DNA from: Azolla pinnata
Lineage: Eukaryota; Streptophyta; Polypodiopsida; Salviniales; Salviniaceae
DNA length: 21,887 nucleotides
Reading direction: 5' to 3'
Assembly (NCBI GenBank): GCA_037176905.1
Contig: JBBBWG010010312.1
Span: forward strand, 1 to 21,887
Shown one piece after another: positions 1 to 10,532 of this stretch (the stretch's first letter is position 1; every line of letters starts with the position of its first letter). The notes under the pieces are model-generated. The model ran no database searches and was not told the DNA's origin. It saw only the letters and a list, made by a program, of their open reading frames with translations. A program made the translations under genes and the position numbers.

Positions 1-1058
1 ATATTCTCTTATTAGCTACTATATACTCGCATTAGGAACATTATCAGTGTATATACATATAGATCTAATCGTGGATCAACGACACAAACATACCCTTCTA
101 TGTTTGTACAGGGTTGATACATAATTGCATGGTACTATATATACACATACACATTTTGGTGTATACATATATATATGGTTGCTTATGAACTAGGATATAT
201 ACATCTATATTTCTATGTGCTTTGCAATTTGGATTGATATACTCTATTTTAGATTGGAAAAAATATATAGGCACATAATTTATAACATAATCTCTGCCTA
301 CATCAATTGTTTATACCTCTGATTTTCCTGAAATCAACTTAAATGGCAGTTAATCAGATTTGTCGCGGTAATTGCGCGGATAGGTCACGACAAATTTTAA
401 GCAGAATCGCGGTAAACTCGCGGCAATATCCCGGCAAAATAGCGGCAACCTCGCGACAAAGTTGCGGCAAAATTAGGGTAAATTAGGGCAACCTCACGGC
501 AAACTCGCGGCAAAACTAGGGCAATTTCACGACAAAAACGCGGCAAAAGCGCGGCAAAAACGCGCAATTGAATGTTAAAAATCAAATTTGCGGTAATTAA
601 TCCAGCAATATGAGCGGAAATGTTCGCGGATAAAAGAGCTAGAATATTCCCGGAAATACGTGCGGTAATACTCGCGGCAAATGTGCAGCAATATGAATGA
701 AAAAATGCAGGTGTCCTGTGCGGCAATAGGTGCGACAACCAGAGCGTAAATACTCGCGGTAAACTGTCAAATTGTATTTACGAAAAATTGTCCGGCTAAG
801 ATCGCGGTAATATACGCGGCAAAAGTCGCGGTAAACACGCGGCAAAATATGAGATTATGTTTGCTGCAAACTCGCGGATACAATCGTGGCAATAGTTGCG
901 GAAATGGTCGCGGTAAATTTGCGGAAAGAGTCGCGGTAAATGCGAGGTAAATTTGCCGCGAAGGGAAAAAAAATTTGCCGCGACTTTGTTGCGACTTTGC
1001 CGTGTCTCGGCAAACTCGCGGCAAACTGTCGCGACAAACAGCTATTCCTGTTGTAGTG
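1..1058 (-). mobile_element. CACTA (En/Spm) DNA transposon, terminal part; left portion outside window
   Basis: Read on the minus strand, the element begins at 1058 with CACTACAACAGGAATAGC, the terminus typical of CACTA transposons. Directly behind it lies a long array of short subterminal repeats, as expected for this superfamily, where such repeats bind the element-encoded TnpA-like protein. Immediately right of 1058 the Copia reading frame resumes with a Cys-x-x-Cys motif, so the element inserted into the Copia element. The expected 3-bp target duplication cannot be tested because the other end is outside the window. Positions 1-360 are AT-rich internal sequence with no open frame of note. 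No transposase is present in the window. Confidence 0.72.
361..1040. repeat. CACTA subterminal repeat array, about 11-12 bp units
   Basis: Several dozen degenerate copies of a unit close to TCGCGGCAAAC (variants TCGCGGTAAAC, TAGGGCAAAC, TTGCGGAAA) recur with a period of roughly 11-12 bp. Around 950-1010 some units appear in the opposite orientation (TTTGCCGCGA), then the original orientation returns up to the terminal inverted repeat. Short repeats in both orientations next to the terminus are characteristic of CACTA subterminal regions. The open frames running through this array are repeat artefacts, not genes. Confidence 0.8.
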
Positions 1059-1155
1059 TTTGTTTGCGCTAATTGTGCAAAAGGAAAATTAATTCTTAGA
1101 CCCTCTTATTTGAAGGTCAAAGGAAAATTACTAGTATTCTTAGAAAGAATACATG

Positions 1156-1569
1156 TGTCACGGAACTGTCACGGAACAAGCACAGAAACAGAGTGGAGGG
1201 ATAATGGAGATCCAGGGAGAGATGACGGAAGAGATGACGGAAGAGACAAATGTTGATTCCCATAACTGGTGGTGTTCACCTTGATTCTACTCAAGGTGAA
1301 CACGAGTATTTATACAAGAATGTCTTGGCTTGCATGGAGCTATAGTAGCGGTTGAACACACGAAAGCTAAGAATATTTGTGGTCGCATGTGGTTTAAGAT
1401 GGACGTTTCTAGAAGAGATCGCATAGAACTAACAAGAGAAGAGCGGCATGATATAACAGCATGGGTTCCCAATGTCCCACATAGCGTTTCCGGAGTGGGC
1501 ATGCCTATTATAAGAGCACCTGCAGTCAAAATATCTAAAATGTAAATGGTTCAGCTTGTGTTGGTGACA
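1156..1569. mobile_element. Solo LTR (414 bp) inserted in the Copia element, with 5-bp target duplication
   Basis: The segment starts TGTCACGG and ends GGTGACA, giving TG...CA ends with a 6-bp terminal inverted repeat (TGTCAC/GTGACA). It is flanked on both sides by ACATG (1151-1155 and 1570-1574). Removing the segment and one ACATG rejoins the Copia frame across the conserved Glu-Arg-Ile-His-Gly-Asp-Ile-Cys-Gly-Pro stretch, which proves the insertion. Size, ends and 5-bp duplication fit a solo LTR. The ends resemble Ty3/Gypsy LTRs, but that assignment is inference. A TATA-like TATTTATA occurs near 1307-1314. The short open frames inside have no recognisable product. Confidence 0.82.
1272..1303. 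repeat. Perfect 13-bp inverted repeat with 6-nt loop inside the solo LTR
   Basis: GTGTTCACCTTGA (1272-1284) pairs perfectly with TCAAGGTGAACAC (1291-1303) across the loop TTCTAC. It lies just upstream of the TATA-like sequence of the solo LTR, in what would be its U3 promoter region. Confidence 0.9.
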
Positions 1570-3292
1570 ACATGGAGACATATGTGGACCTATCAATCTT
1601 AATGTCTTGACTATTTCGGTATTTTATGGTGTTAATTGATGCATCAGCTAGATGGAGCATTGTCTACTTACTATCTATAAGAAACCATGCTTTTGCGGCT
1701 CTAATTTCCCAAATAATCCAATTAAGGGCTAACTTCCCAGATAATCGCATTCAATCTATTAGAATGGATAATGCCAAAGAATTTTCCTTAAAAGTATTCA
1801 ACGATTATTGTATGGCATTGGGAATTAAAGTGGAACATTCAGTATTATATGTTCACACTCAAAATGGTCTCGGAGACTCATTAATTAAGAGGATAAAGCT
1901 TATCGTTAGGCCATTCTTATTAAATAGCAATTTACCAATTACATGTTGGGGACATGCTGTCTTGCATGTTACATCATTATTTCATATCAGACCTACTGCA
2001 TATAATGTTGTATACCCCATAAAACTTTTGCGTGGACAAGAACAAATATTTCACATCTGCGAAAATTCGGATGTGTTGTATATATCCCAATACTACCACC
2101 TCAACGTATGTCAATGGGACCTCATAGAAAATTGGGAATCTATATAGGTTTTGAATCTCCATCTATAATTAAATATTTAGAACCATTCAAAGGCGACCTT
2201 CATACAGCTCACTACGTTGATAGTATATTTAATGAACACCATTTCTCGGCATTAGGGGGAGGAAAGTACTTGAAAAAGGTGGAATGCCTAGAAATTGAGT
2301 GGGAAACTAAAGATTTCTTACATTTAGATCCACGTACAAAAGAATGTGATCAAGAAATTCAGAATATAATTGGTTTACAAAGAATTGCAAACAACCTACC
2401 AGAAGCCTTCACTAGCTAGAAAGGGATCATGAAGTCCCATATACTTGTTGTAAATGCACCGGAAAGGGTAAAAATACCTCATAACGGAGAGGAATCGGTT
2501 TTAAAATTAATTTCTATCTCATCCCCAACTCTTAGAAAGAGGGGGAGGCCACCGACTGCAGATACCCAAACTAAAGTTTCTAGGAGACATCCGATTAAAC
2601 AGAAAATTGTGCTAAATACGTCAATATTAGAGAATAGTGAAGGAATTCATGAAGAACCCAGTGAGAATGCGCGCACAATTGTTACTGATACTAGGATAAT
2701 GAAAATTCCTGACATAAACATTGTGGGAAATGATGAAGATCAGGAAAGTAAAAGAATTGAAGAAATATCCACTAATTATGTGGATACAAGCTAAACATAT
2801 AATAGAAAGACTACTATTGTCGACATATACTTGCCGAAAAGATCGCGAATATCAATGATCTAGATCGAGAACCAAAGTCCATGGCAGAATGCAAACAACA
2901 TTCAGATTAGATCAAATGAAAAGAAGCAATAAAGGCAAAGTTAACCTCGCTTAATAAAAGAAAAGTATCTGGTCCTGTAAGCGGTACTCCTAAAGGGATA
3001 TTCCCTGTTAGATATAAATGGGTGTTTGTCCGAAAACGAGATGAGAACAATCAGGTGGTTCGATATAAAGTGAGGGTAGAAGCATAAAGGGTTATGCCGA
3101 GACCCGACATTGATTTCGATGAAACATATTCACTTATAATGGATGGAATTACGTTCCGGTATTTGATATCAATGGTAGTGAACTTAAATTTAGAAATGTA
3201 ATTGATAGATTTGGTAACTGTATATTTATATGGGTCATTAGATTCTAAAATTTCCGAATCTGATCCATCTTTGATGGACTTTTCTAGATCGA

Positions 3293-3328
3293 CCTGATCC
3301 AATCCTAGACTCTTAGGATGAGATCAGG
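3293..3328. repeat. Hairpin within a short insertion in the Copia RT region
   Basis: The arms at 3293-3307 and 3314-3328 pair at 13 of 15 positions, with a 2-nt internal mismatch and a 6-nt loop GACTCT. The hairpin sits in about 125 bp (3247-3371) that separates the conserved YLYGSLDS block from YMKVPEG. These blocks are only a few residues apart in intact elements of this lineage. The segment may be a small non-autonomous insertion, but no clear target duplication was seen. Confidence 0.55.
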
Positions 3329-4697
3329 ATCGTCGATCCGCCGATGGATTATAGTTTCTCAACGTTTTTCCCTATATGAAAGTCCCAGAAGGAATTTAAG
3401 TTCCAGAAGAAACAAAATGCAACATATATAGTGTTAAATTGCAAAGATCATTATATGGGTTAAAACAATCTGGTAGAATGTGATACAACAGGCAAAGTGA
3501 TTTCCTAGCAAGAAAAGGATTCATCAAGAATGATGATTGTCCTTGTATATTTATTAGAAAATCAGAATGCGGTTTCTGCATTATTTCTATATATGTAAAT
3601 GATCTAAAGATAGAATTTGAAATGAAAGAACTAGGTAAAACAAAATATTGTATAGGTTTGGAGCTTGAACATACCCCTAAAGGTATATTATTACACCAGT
3701 CTACATATACCAAGAAGATATTGGAGAAATTTAATATGAAAGATTCATATCCAACTAGAAGTCCCATGGTAGTAAGATCTCTTGTTGTAGAGAATGATCC
3801 ATTTAGACCACGGGAAGATAATGAAAAATTATTAAGACCTGAATGTCTATATTTAAGCGTCGTACTTTGCGAATGGTACTAGACCTGATATTGCTTTTTC
3901 TGTTAATCTCCTAGTAAGATTCAGTTCAGCTCTTACCAAAAGGCATTAGACTAGCATTAAACAAATTTTTCGTTATTTACATGGTACTCAAGATTTTAGT
4001 ATATTCTCTAAGAAAAATCAAGACCTAACCATAGTGGGATGTGCAGATGCTGGATATGTGTTTCTTTGTGGTGCTACGACCATCTCATGGAAATCAGCAA
4101 AGCAGACGATGGTAGCGACATCAACTAACTACTCAGAGATTATGGTTGAGAAGAGTAATACAACATGTATAGAATACATGTGGGCTGAATATGACTTTTA
4201 AACCAACCGTCATTTATGAAGATAATTCTGCTTGTGTTGCACAAATACAAACGGGATATGTGAAAACAAGTCTTACGAAACATATATCACGTAAATTCTT
4301 ATATATGTATGAATTGCAAAAGAAAGGAGAAATTATGATAACTCTCACCAAGACTAGTGAAAATCTTGTAGATTTATTTACTAAGTCTTTGCCAACTAGT
4401 ATTTTTAAAAAGCTTGTCCAAGGTATTGGAATGAGAAGGATGAGAGATGTGTACAAATCAGGGGGAGCATTACCCTGACATTGCCCTAAAGATTGGCAGA
4501 GTTATCTTGTAGATTAGCTTATAGTTGTACTTCTTTTCCTTAGTGAGTTTTCCTTGAAGTTTTTCACATTTAGGTTTTAACAAGGCAACAATACAATATA
4601 AGTAACATATACTTTGTACTCTTTCTCTTATTGTTTTTTGCCATTAGGTTTTTTAAAGGAGTTTTAATTAGTCATATGTATAACCCGGTATTCGCCC

Positions 4698-4706
4698 AAG
4701 GGGGAG
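4698..4706 (+). other. Polypurine tract of the Copia element
   Basis: AAGGGGGAG lies three bases upstream of the 3' LTR start. This is the usual place and composition for the plus-strand primer of a Copia element. Confidence 0.8.
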
Positions 4707-4709
4707 TAT

Positions 4710-5083
4710 TGTAAAACTGAGTGGGTCATCCCACTCCTCTCTTTATGCACGCCTTTTATTTTTGGCGTGTAACTCTCCTACCTCTAAATTTGAAGATAAC
4801 CCTCTTGAAGCTTTTGAAAAAAGCAAAGTTCTCATCTCTCCTATTTCAAGAGTGGGACTAGAGATGGGCTCATACCAAAATAACTCCTTTTTACAAGTAT
4901 ATAAATACCAGTAGTGTTAGGAGAGGACTTAGAGAAAAAGAGAGAGTGAGTGCCCAAGAAATAGTATGCGTGAGAGATCATAATCATCAATAAAATTATT
5001 CTCTCCATCTATATCTATCTTTGTGTGTATCTCTGGAGTTTCTATTAATCTGATGCATTGATCGATTACGGACATGTTTTACA
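4710..5083 (+). repeat. 3' LTR of the Copia element (374 bp)
   Basis: The segment begins TGTAAAAC and ends GTTTTACA, a perfect 8-bp terminal inverted repeat with TG...CA ends, immediately after the polypurine tract. It contains a TATA box (TATATAAATA, 4898-4907) and a polyadenylation-type AATAAA (4989-4994), in the expected order. The flanking duplication would start ACAAA at 5084, but its partner is outside the window. Confidence 0.88.
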
Positions 5084-5979
5084 ACAAAATGCTTTGTAAA
5101 ATTTTGAAATGAAGCATCAGAACATTCTATCGAAAATCAAATATTGGAATTGCAAACATATTCTCTTGAATGAGTCAAAACTATTGTATTTTTTCGAGGA
5201 TAATAATAATCTGAAATTTCATACCTAACAATCTATTTAATCCACATGCTGACATCGAACAATCCACTCACATTAGAATTACAATTTGAGTACGACAAGT
5301 TTGAGGCCAGATACATGTTATAAAATTCCTGAAGAATCAGATATTGAAATTGTGGATCATCTGATGTTTACAACGTACTTCTTTTATTAACAAACAGTAG
5401 TGTAAACAAGCAATGCCTGATAAGAGAGGCCATTAACTTGCATCAAAATCGACAGGACTTTTGTCGACCATCCTATTCTTTACAATTCTGAGACCACTTA
5501 TTTTTTATAGTTCGAAAGTTGCTTAACTTGGCTCTGTAGCTTCTATAGCTTTATTTAGGTATAGAACCCAATCTGAAGTCGCAAACATTAAGAACAAATT
5601 TTATTCAGAGATTAGAATAAGAAGGTTTACTTCACTCCTCTGCTCCAATGAATGAAACACCATGGTCGATTAGTTTACCTTGAAAGCTGTACAGACAAAA
5701 CAATTGTACTAGAAGATTAACTCAAATGTGTGAAAGGACATCACCCTTTGTAGACATTCCCAAAAGGGACAATATTTCTATGCAAGAAGTGCCATAGATG
5801 AACACAGTTTCGCTAAGTCACAATTCTATCCTTTGTAAGACCCTCCCCTACACAAAAAATTCTCATCTCTATACATCTGTGCAACTGCATCATGTTCAAT
5901 TAATCAGAAACAAACCAAAGTCTTTGTTACCCTAATAAGGTTTGTGTCAATATGACATAGTGCAAGTGAGGCCAAAATT
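5084..5979. other. Intergenic DNA and presumed 3' UTR of the bZIP gene
   Basis: No coding region is supported here. On the minus strand, AATAAA-type signals occur at 5600-5605 and 5550-5555, about 375-430 bp beyond the bZIP stop, so part of this stretch is probably its 3' UTR. The rest shows nothing I can name. Confidence 0.4.
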
Positions 5980-8900
5980 TCATTCAATCACAGATTTCCC
6001 TTCAACATCCCAGGTACCACCCCACGATAAAGAACCACAAGGAACTCCGCCCCTTATCTTCTTTTGCAGATGTTCCAAGCTTGCAACACGTTGCATGGAT
6101 GGTGTTCTTCCCATTTTTGTGCCAAGCTGCTTATCACGATTCACTGCTACACAGGCTTCAGTTGTTGAAGTTGCACCTGTCGATAAACAAGAAATAATAC
6201 AAATAAATCAGGCAAATCAGAGATCAATGTAGACTCATTGAACGTAATGCTAGCCCCCTTTGTTGTCATGAATGGCACTAACGCTATGGATATGCAACAT
6301 ATTTGCATACACTTAAGCTTTTTAAGAACATCAGAATGCGTGTTGCATAACAAAGAAATCAGAGAGAAATTTAAGGCAACTAAAATATCCGGGAAGTTTT
6401 GTGTTCATCCAACAGAGAAATAAATAGACTGCAGCATGAGTATGTACCTGGTCGAACCAGAGACCTTGTTACCATTTCCTCTGCCATTTTGACCTACAGA
6501 ATCAAAATCATTGCCACTAAAAGTCAGCCTTAAAAAATGAATAGCTTCATCTACAGATTGACTTCTATAGCAGCTTGCACAATATCTAAATCTGGAATTA
6601 ATAAAGGAGGAGTCTTGCCTTGGCTCTAAGTGCCTCGACATCTGATTTAAGGACACGGTTGTCTACAAGTGCATCGTTAAACTTCTGGGTGATTTCTGTA
6701 AGCTGTTTAAATAATGTAGAATTTTCTACTCTCAGTTGAGCAACCTGTTCATACCAAGAAGAGTAAGCATTAACTGCAGGAATGTCTACAGGTTGTGAGC
6801 ATATACCTAATCTTAGAAAGACAGTAAGGCCATAGATTGACCAATGACACCATTAATTTATCTCCAGCCAACCAGACCATTAGCTGTTACATGATTGATA
6901 ATTGGTCAACCTCTAGCCTTGTTACCTCTTTTCATTATGAGTATCCTGCTAATAATATGATAGAGAGTATAGCACGAAAGAGGTTAATTTTTCTTCTAAA
7001 GCTTCACCTGCATTTCAAGATCACTAAGGTGTGCTTGTTTTCTCCTCCGTGACCTCCTTGCTGATTCCCGATTTGACAACATTCTGATCCATATATCCCA
7101 CTATATGAGAACTTTACATGAAGAAAATTTGCTATTCTTAAGTATCAATATACCTACCCATTCTTACCTCCGAATCCGTTTGATGTCACCAGGAGCAGTG
7201 TTTGAGCCAGATTCGACCTCTACATCATCATCATCACTTTGCTCCCTGGACGAACCACTAGTGTTCAATTTAACTGATCCTGACAATGTAGCTCCACTTT
7301 TTGGCTTTGGAGGCAACGCTGGAATGCCTATTGGCCCAACAGCTGAACTATCTGGATTTGGTGTGCACACTGATTCTGTAACTTGAATGTACACTGACCG
7401 TTAAAATCCTGGAAACCTGTATCCCTATCTAGAAATTGTGTCATATAAACTCAAACATACCTTTGGAATCTGGTTCAACTTTAGGAATTGCATTAACATT
7501 GGATAAACTCTGAGGGCTAATCACAACATTTCTCTGTTTAGACTGTAGCACGCCTACAGCAAAGCAGGCAACTATTTCAGTACTAATCATGCAAGTTTGA
7601 TGTGCAATTGATTTTGTTCAGGTGTCCAAATATTTAATGGTGCGTAACACTACCATATGGCAACGACCATTAAGAAAGGATATATATGATGGAATGACCT
7701 GACACTTTACCCAGAACAAACTGCTTGAATACGTTAGATAAGTGGGTATATATAAGGCGTAGAAGAATTCAAAAGTCTAATCAGAAAAAAACAAATACAG
7801 CAACAACCTCTGGGTAATGAGATGAGTTTCTCATTTCTACCCAAACTTGTAAATTGCTACAAGTAATGCAACACAGAGCACAATTACTGTGACAGTATCC
7901 TATGTTTCTCTAGCTTCGATGTCTAATAATGTCACTAGCTTTTCCATTATTCTTTGGATGCAGCGAACTCTGCCTTGTTCGAACATGCTGAAGTACTCCC
8001 TGAGTCTAGTCCAGCTCATTTTTTAGGTCATTCCCAACTACCACACATACGCCCCAAAGCTCGGCACCAGACAGGTATCTGGTAAGCTTTCCAATCGAAC
8101 TCAGGATTACAAGAGGACTATTTCTGCCAGCACAGGATAGTGTGAGACGAGCAAACACGATTTCCAGACACTAAGCCATACATCATTTTTATTTCAAATC
8201 CAAAAAGGGTCTACTGCCATCTTATTCTGGTTCGCTCTGGTGCATGAAATAAACTTGAGGATATTCCAGCCCATTACAACTATATATCTCCTAGACTATC
8301 AGGAAACTAAAATATAGGTGTCCTTTTTTTTCTCTTGATCTTTCCATTTTCTTGAACAAATGCGTCTTCAGAGTATAACATAAAACTTAGCTTCTATTAA
8401 AATTATTCCACTAAGAATAACAGATATTATTCTAAATTTGAACCTCAATTCTTCATTAACCACAAGCCATAATTTTCAAGATCCGAGCAAAACTCATAAA
8501 ATTTTCCTTCACAAACAAACGCCAAAACCTAATATATGTGCGCTTTTGATATACAAAGTTCCAAATTCAAACAGAGAATACAATGATGAGAAAAAGGTTG
8601 AGAAAGAGACCCGTGCTATAGCAACTGCGGCGCAAGCCATGTCAAGTTGACGTTTGAGCAGCATTTCATACTCTTGTGGATTCCTATGACTCAGATTGCG
8701 AATCTCGTTTTGCAGCCCAGTGAATAAAGGGTTGAGAGCACCCAATATCTGTTGTTCGGGAAGAGGATCCCCGTCTACAGTAACAGAGGCTGTTGAAGAA
8801 GAGTGCTCAGGAGCAAGATCCAATTTCAAACTGAGATCAGGGGTTGGGTGAGGCTTGGACTTGAGCTCGAGGATCTCCATTGATTTATCAGTATCACAAT

Positions 8901-9771
8901 CATCACTGGGGTCATGTTTAGAAGTAGGTCTATGCTCAGGGTTAGGTTTAGAATTAGGACTACGGTCAGGGTTAGTGTCCTGTTCAGGGTTAGGAATAGG
9001 ATTAGGTTCAAGGTTTGGATCCGTATTAGACCCTGCATCAACATTCAGTGATGCACTATGGGTATCTTCCTCCTCTTTTTTGACTTTCATACAATTTAAG
9101 CTTTTTTCATCACAACTTTGTTCGTCACATTCGGTAGATCCATTGCCCCCATGGATCTCAGGGAACTCCTGAACTGCAAACATGGAATCACTTCTGCTCG
9201 TATCTTTTCGGAAACCCATACTTGAGTTCGGGTTGGGATTCGGGTTTGTGTCTGAATTGGAATCATTGGTGCAAGCCCCTTGAATCCTGATGAATTCCTG
9301 AAATGCAAACAAGGATTCACTCCGATTCATGGGTTTCCCAATCCCTGTGTTAGGATTTGAGTTAGGGTTAGGGCTAGGGCTAGGGTTACAATCGTTGCCT
9401 CCCCCATGATTTTTGAGGAACTCCTGAAATGCAATCGCAGAATCATTCCGGTTCATACCTTTCCCAGACCCTTGATCACCAGCCCCATAAGCTCTGAGAA
9501 ACTCCTGAAATGCAAAGATCGAGTCATTCCGATTCATGCCACTGCGAGGGGAGGACGAGGATGATGTTTCATTGGGTATGGTTTCAAGTGGATTCTTCTT
9601 CAAGTATTCCTGCAAGGCCCATTCAGAATCAGACCGAGATAACATCATTTTCTTAGTATTGTCTTCAGAAGACCAGAAACGCTCCATAGCTTGGATTTGT
9701 TCTGTGCCATGGCTCCCTTCGAACTTCCAAAGTGTGCCCACTATATCGTCTACAGAGAAATTCCTCTCCAT
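5980..9771 (-). CDS. Group C bZIP transcription factor (CPRF2/bZIP63/Opaque2-like), 7 exons, 631 aa
   Basis: Nuclear DNA-binding regulator. In this family, dimers bind ACGT-core sites and act downstream of the energy-sensing kinase SnRK1. Exons in transcript order are 9771-8611, 7542-7461, 7375-7168, 7083-7008, 6744-6619, 6493-6448 and 6176-5980. They total 1896 nt with all phases compatible, and the start is the ATG at 9771-9769. Residues 44-205 hold five copies of a (M/L)(N/S)R-x-(D/E)S-x-x-A-(F/L)QEF/Y motif. Pro-Asn-rich linkers run to about 282. The domain around 367-387 ([20 protein letters not shown]) is typical of group C. A Ser/Asp-rich stretch ([12 protein letters not shown], about 454-465) precedes the basic region, which has N488-x7-R496. 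The zipper has heptad positions L506, L513, L520, I527, A534, L541 and L548. The C-terminal motif [19 protein letters not shown] starts at residue 588. Exon 1 ends at a weak donor (GTCTCT) and intron 5 has a GC donor. The protein is much longer than the usual 300-430 aa because of exon 1. I am sure of the family and moderately sure of the last two junctions. Confidence 0.9.
6494..6618 (-). other. GC-AG intron (bZIP intron 5)
   Basis: The exon ends ...GCCAAG and the intron begins GCAAGA instead of GT. The acceptor is CTGTAG. Splicing here joins LRAK to VKMAEE, the invariant junction of the family, in phase 0. No GT donor near this point keeps the frame. Confidence 0.8.
9157..9642 (-). repeat. 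Five in-frame copies of the N-terminal SnRK1-site motif in bZIP exon 1
   Basis: The copies are at 9598-9642, 9493-9537, 9412-9456, 9286-9330 and 9157-9201, encoding residues 44-58, 79-93, 106-120, 148-162 and 191-205. The DNA itself is conserved: GAACTCCTGAAATGCAA-type stretches recur, so this is duplication rather than convergence. Copies 2 to 4 are closest to one another. Copy 1 ([13 protein letters not shown]) is nearest to the single-copy family motif, and copy 5 ([13 protein letters not shown]) is the most diverged. Confidence 0.9.
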
Positions 9772-9843
9772 CAATTCTGCAAATGAAAAAAACCGAGGAG
9801 CCCTGTTCTACCCCCTATTTGCACGTTCTTGAGCAGGTCTCGG

Positions 9844-9849
9844 CACGTG
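9844..9849. promoter_or_regulatory. G-box CACGTG in the bZIP 5' leader
   Basis: A palindromic CACGTG lies 73 bp upstream of the bZIP start codon. G-boxes are binding sites of bZIP and bHLH factors, so autoregulation is conceivable. A single 6-mer is weak evidence. Confidence 0.3.
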
Positions 9850-10532
9850 AAACCCTGACTATTCTGTGCACAGAAGCCCAGTTTCTGGAATCTTTTCAGC
9901 AAAAATGATCCTGATCGGAGGAAGTTCTTCACTCTCTTTTCTGGAACCCCAAGTCCATAACGTTTTTACCATGAAATCCCTGAATCGGGCGTTTCCTTTG
10001 GTGGGATCTGTAAATTGGAATCTTTCCTCTGGTGGGAGCAACAGGAAATCGGAGTGAGGGGCACCCACCCTGTCGGTGTTAACCCAAAATTTGGAAATGT
10101 TTTCTCTGCAGAGGAAGCTCTATCGATCTGCAGAAAACCCAAATTTTGAATCTTTCCTCCGACGGAGCACCACCACATAGGAGCAAGGGACGCCCACCTT
10201 ATTGGTCTGTTCAGAAAACCATCGATCTGGATTTTTTTTTGGTTCTCTGCAGAGGAAACCCTGATTCCGAAGCCAACCCTTTCTTATGCAGGAAGCCCTC
10301 TACTTGGGAAGCTTTGTGCTCCGAGAGAGAATTCCAGTCCGCATGTCAACCTTGGGCTTTTCCTGTTTGCTTGGACCCCGATTCGAAGCTTTGCATGTAA
10401 AACTCGGCCCTTGCAAGATTCCGATTTGAAACCCTAATCCTGAAAAATAATCTGGAGCTTATTATCCGTGCAGGCGAGAAAAACAAGATGAACGAGATCC
10501 GCAACAGGGAAGGAAGAGGGAGGCTGCTGTTC

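Larger units (their letters stand above)
1059..4478 (+). pseudogene. Degenerate Ty1/Copia polyprotein (GAG-pre-integrase, integrase, RT, RNase H)
   Basis: Segments in order are the end of the GAG-pre-integrase zinc region (Cys-x-x-Cys at 1065-1076), the integrase core (about 1575-2060), an integrase C-terminal and linker region (to about 2790), reverse transcriptase (about 2940-3900) and RNase H (about 4020-4478, with the motif IYEDNSACVAQ and a DLFTKSLP-type end). The copy is dead. It carries a frameshift near 2055, a TAG at 2417-2419, further stops through 2790-3060 and in the RT, and a short insertion at about 3247-3371. A deletion follows the catalytic box, which reads YVND instead of YVDD, and another lies in RNase H. 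Gag and the 5' LTR are not in the window. Two other elements interrupt it (1-1058 and 1156-1569). Confidence 0.9.

Noticed and set aside
397..1037. Several minus-strand open frames rich in PRVYRD and LPR motifs
   Set aside because: They run through the 11-12 bp CACTA subterminal repeats in several frames. The amino-acid periodicity is that of the DNA repeat.
361..1040. CRISPR-like array
   Set aside because: Units are too short and degenerate, there are no unique spacers, and the context is a plant CACTA transposon.
6179..6290. A possible additional bZIP exon ([10 protein letters not shown]... on the minus strand)
   Set aside because: It has an acceptor but no donor in the phase needed to join the last exon, whereas exon 6 joins the last exon directly in frame.
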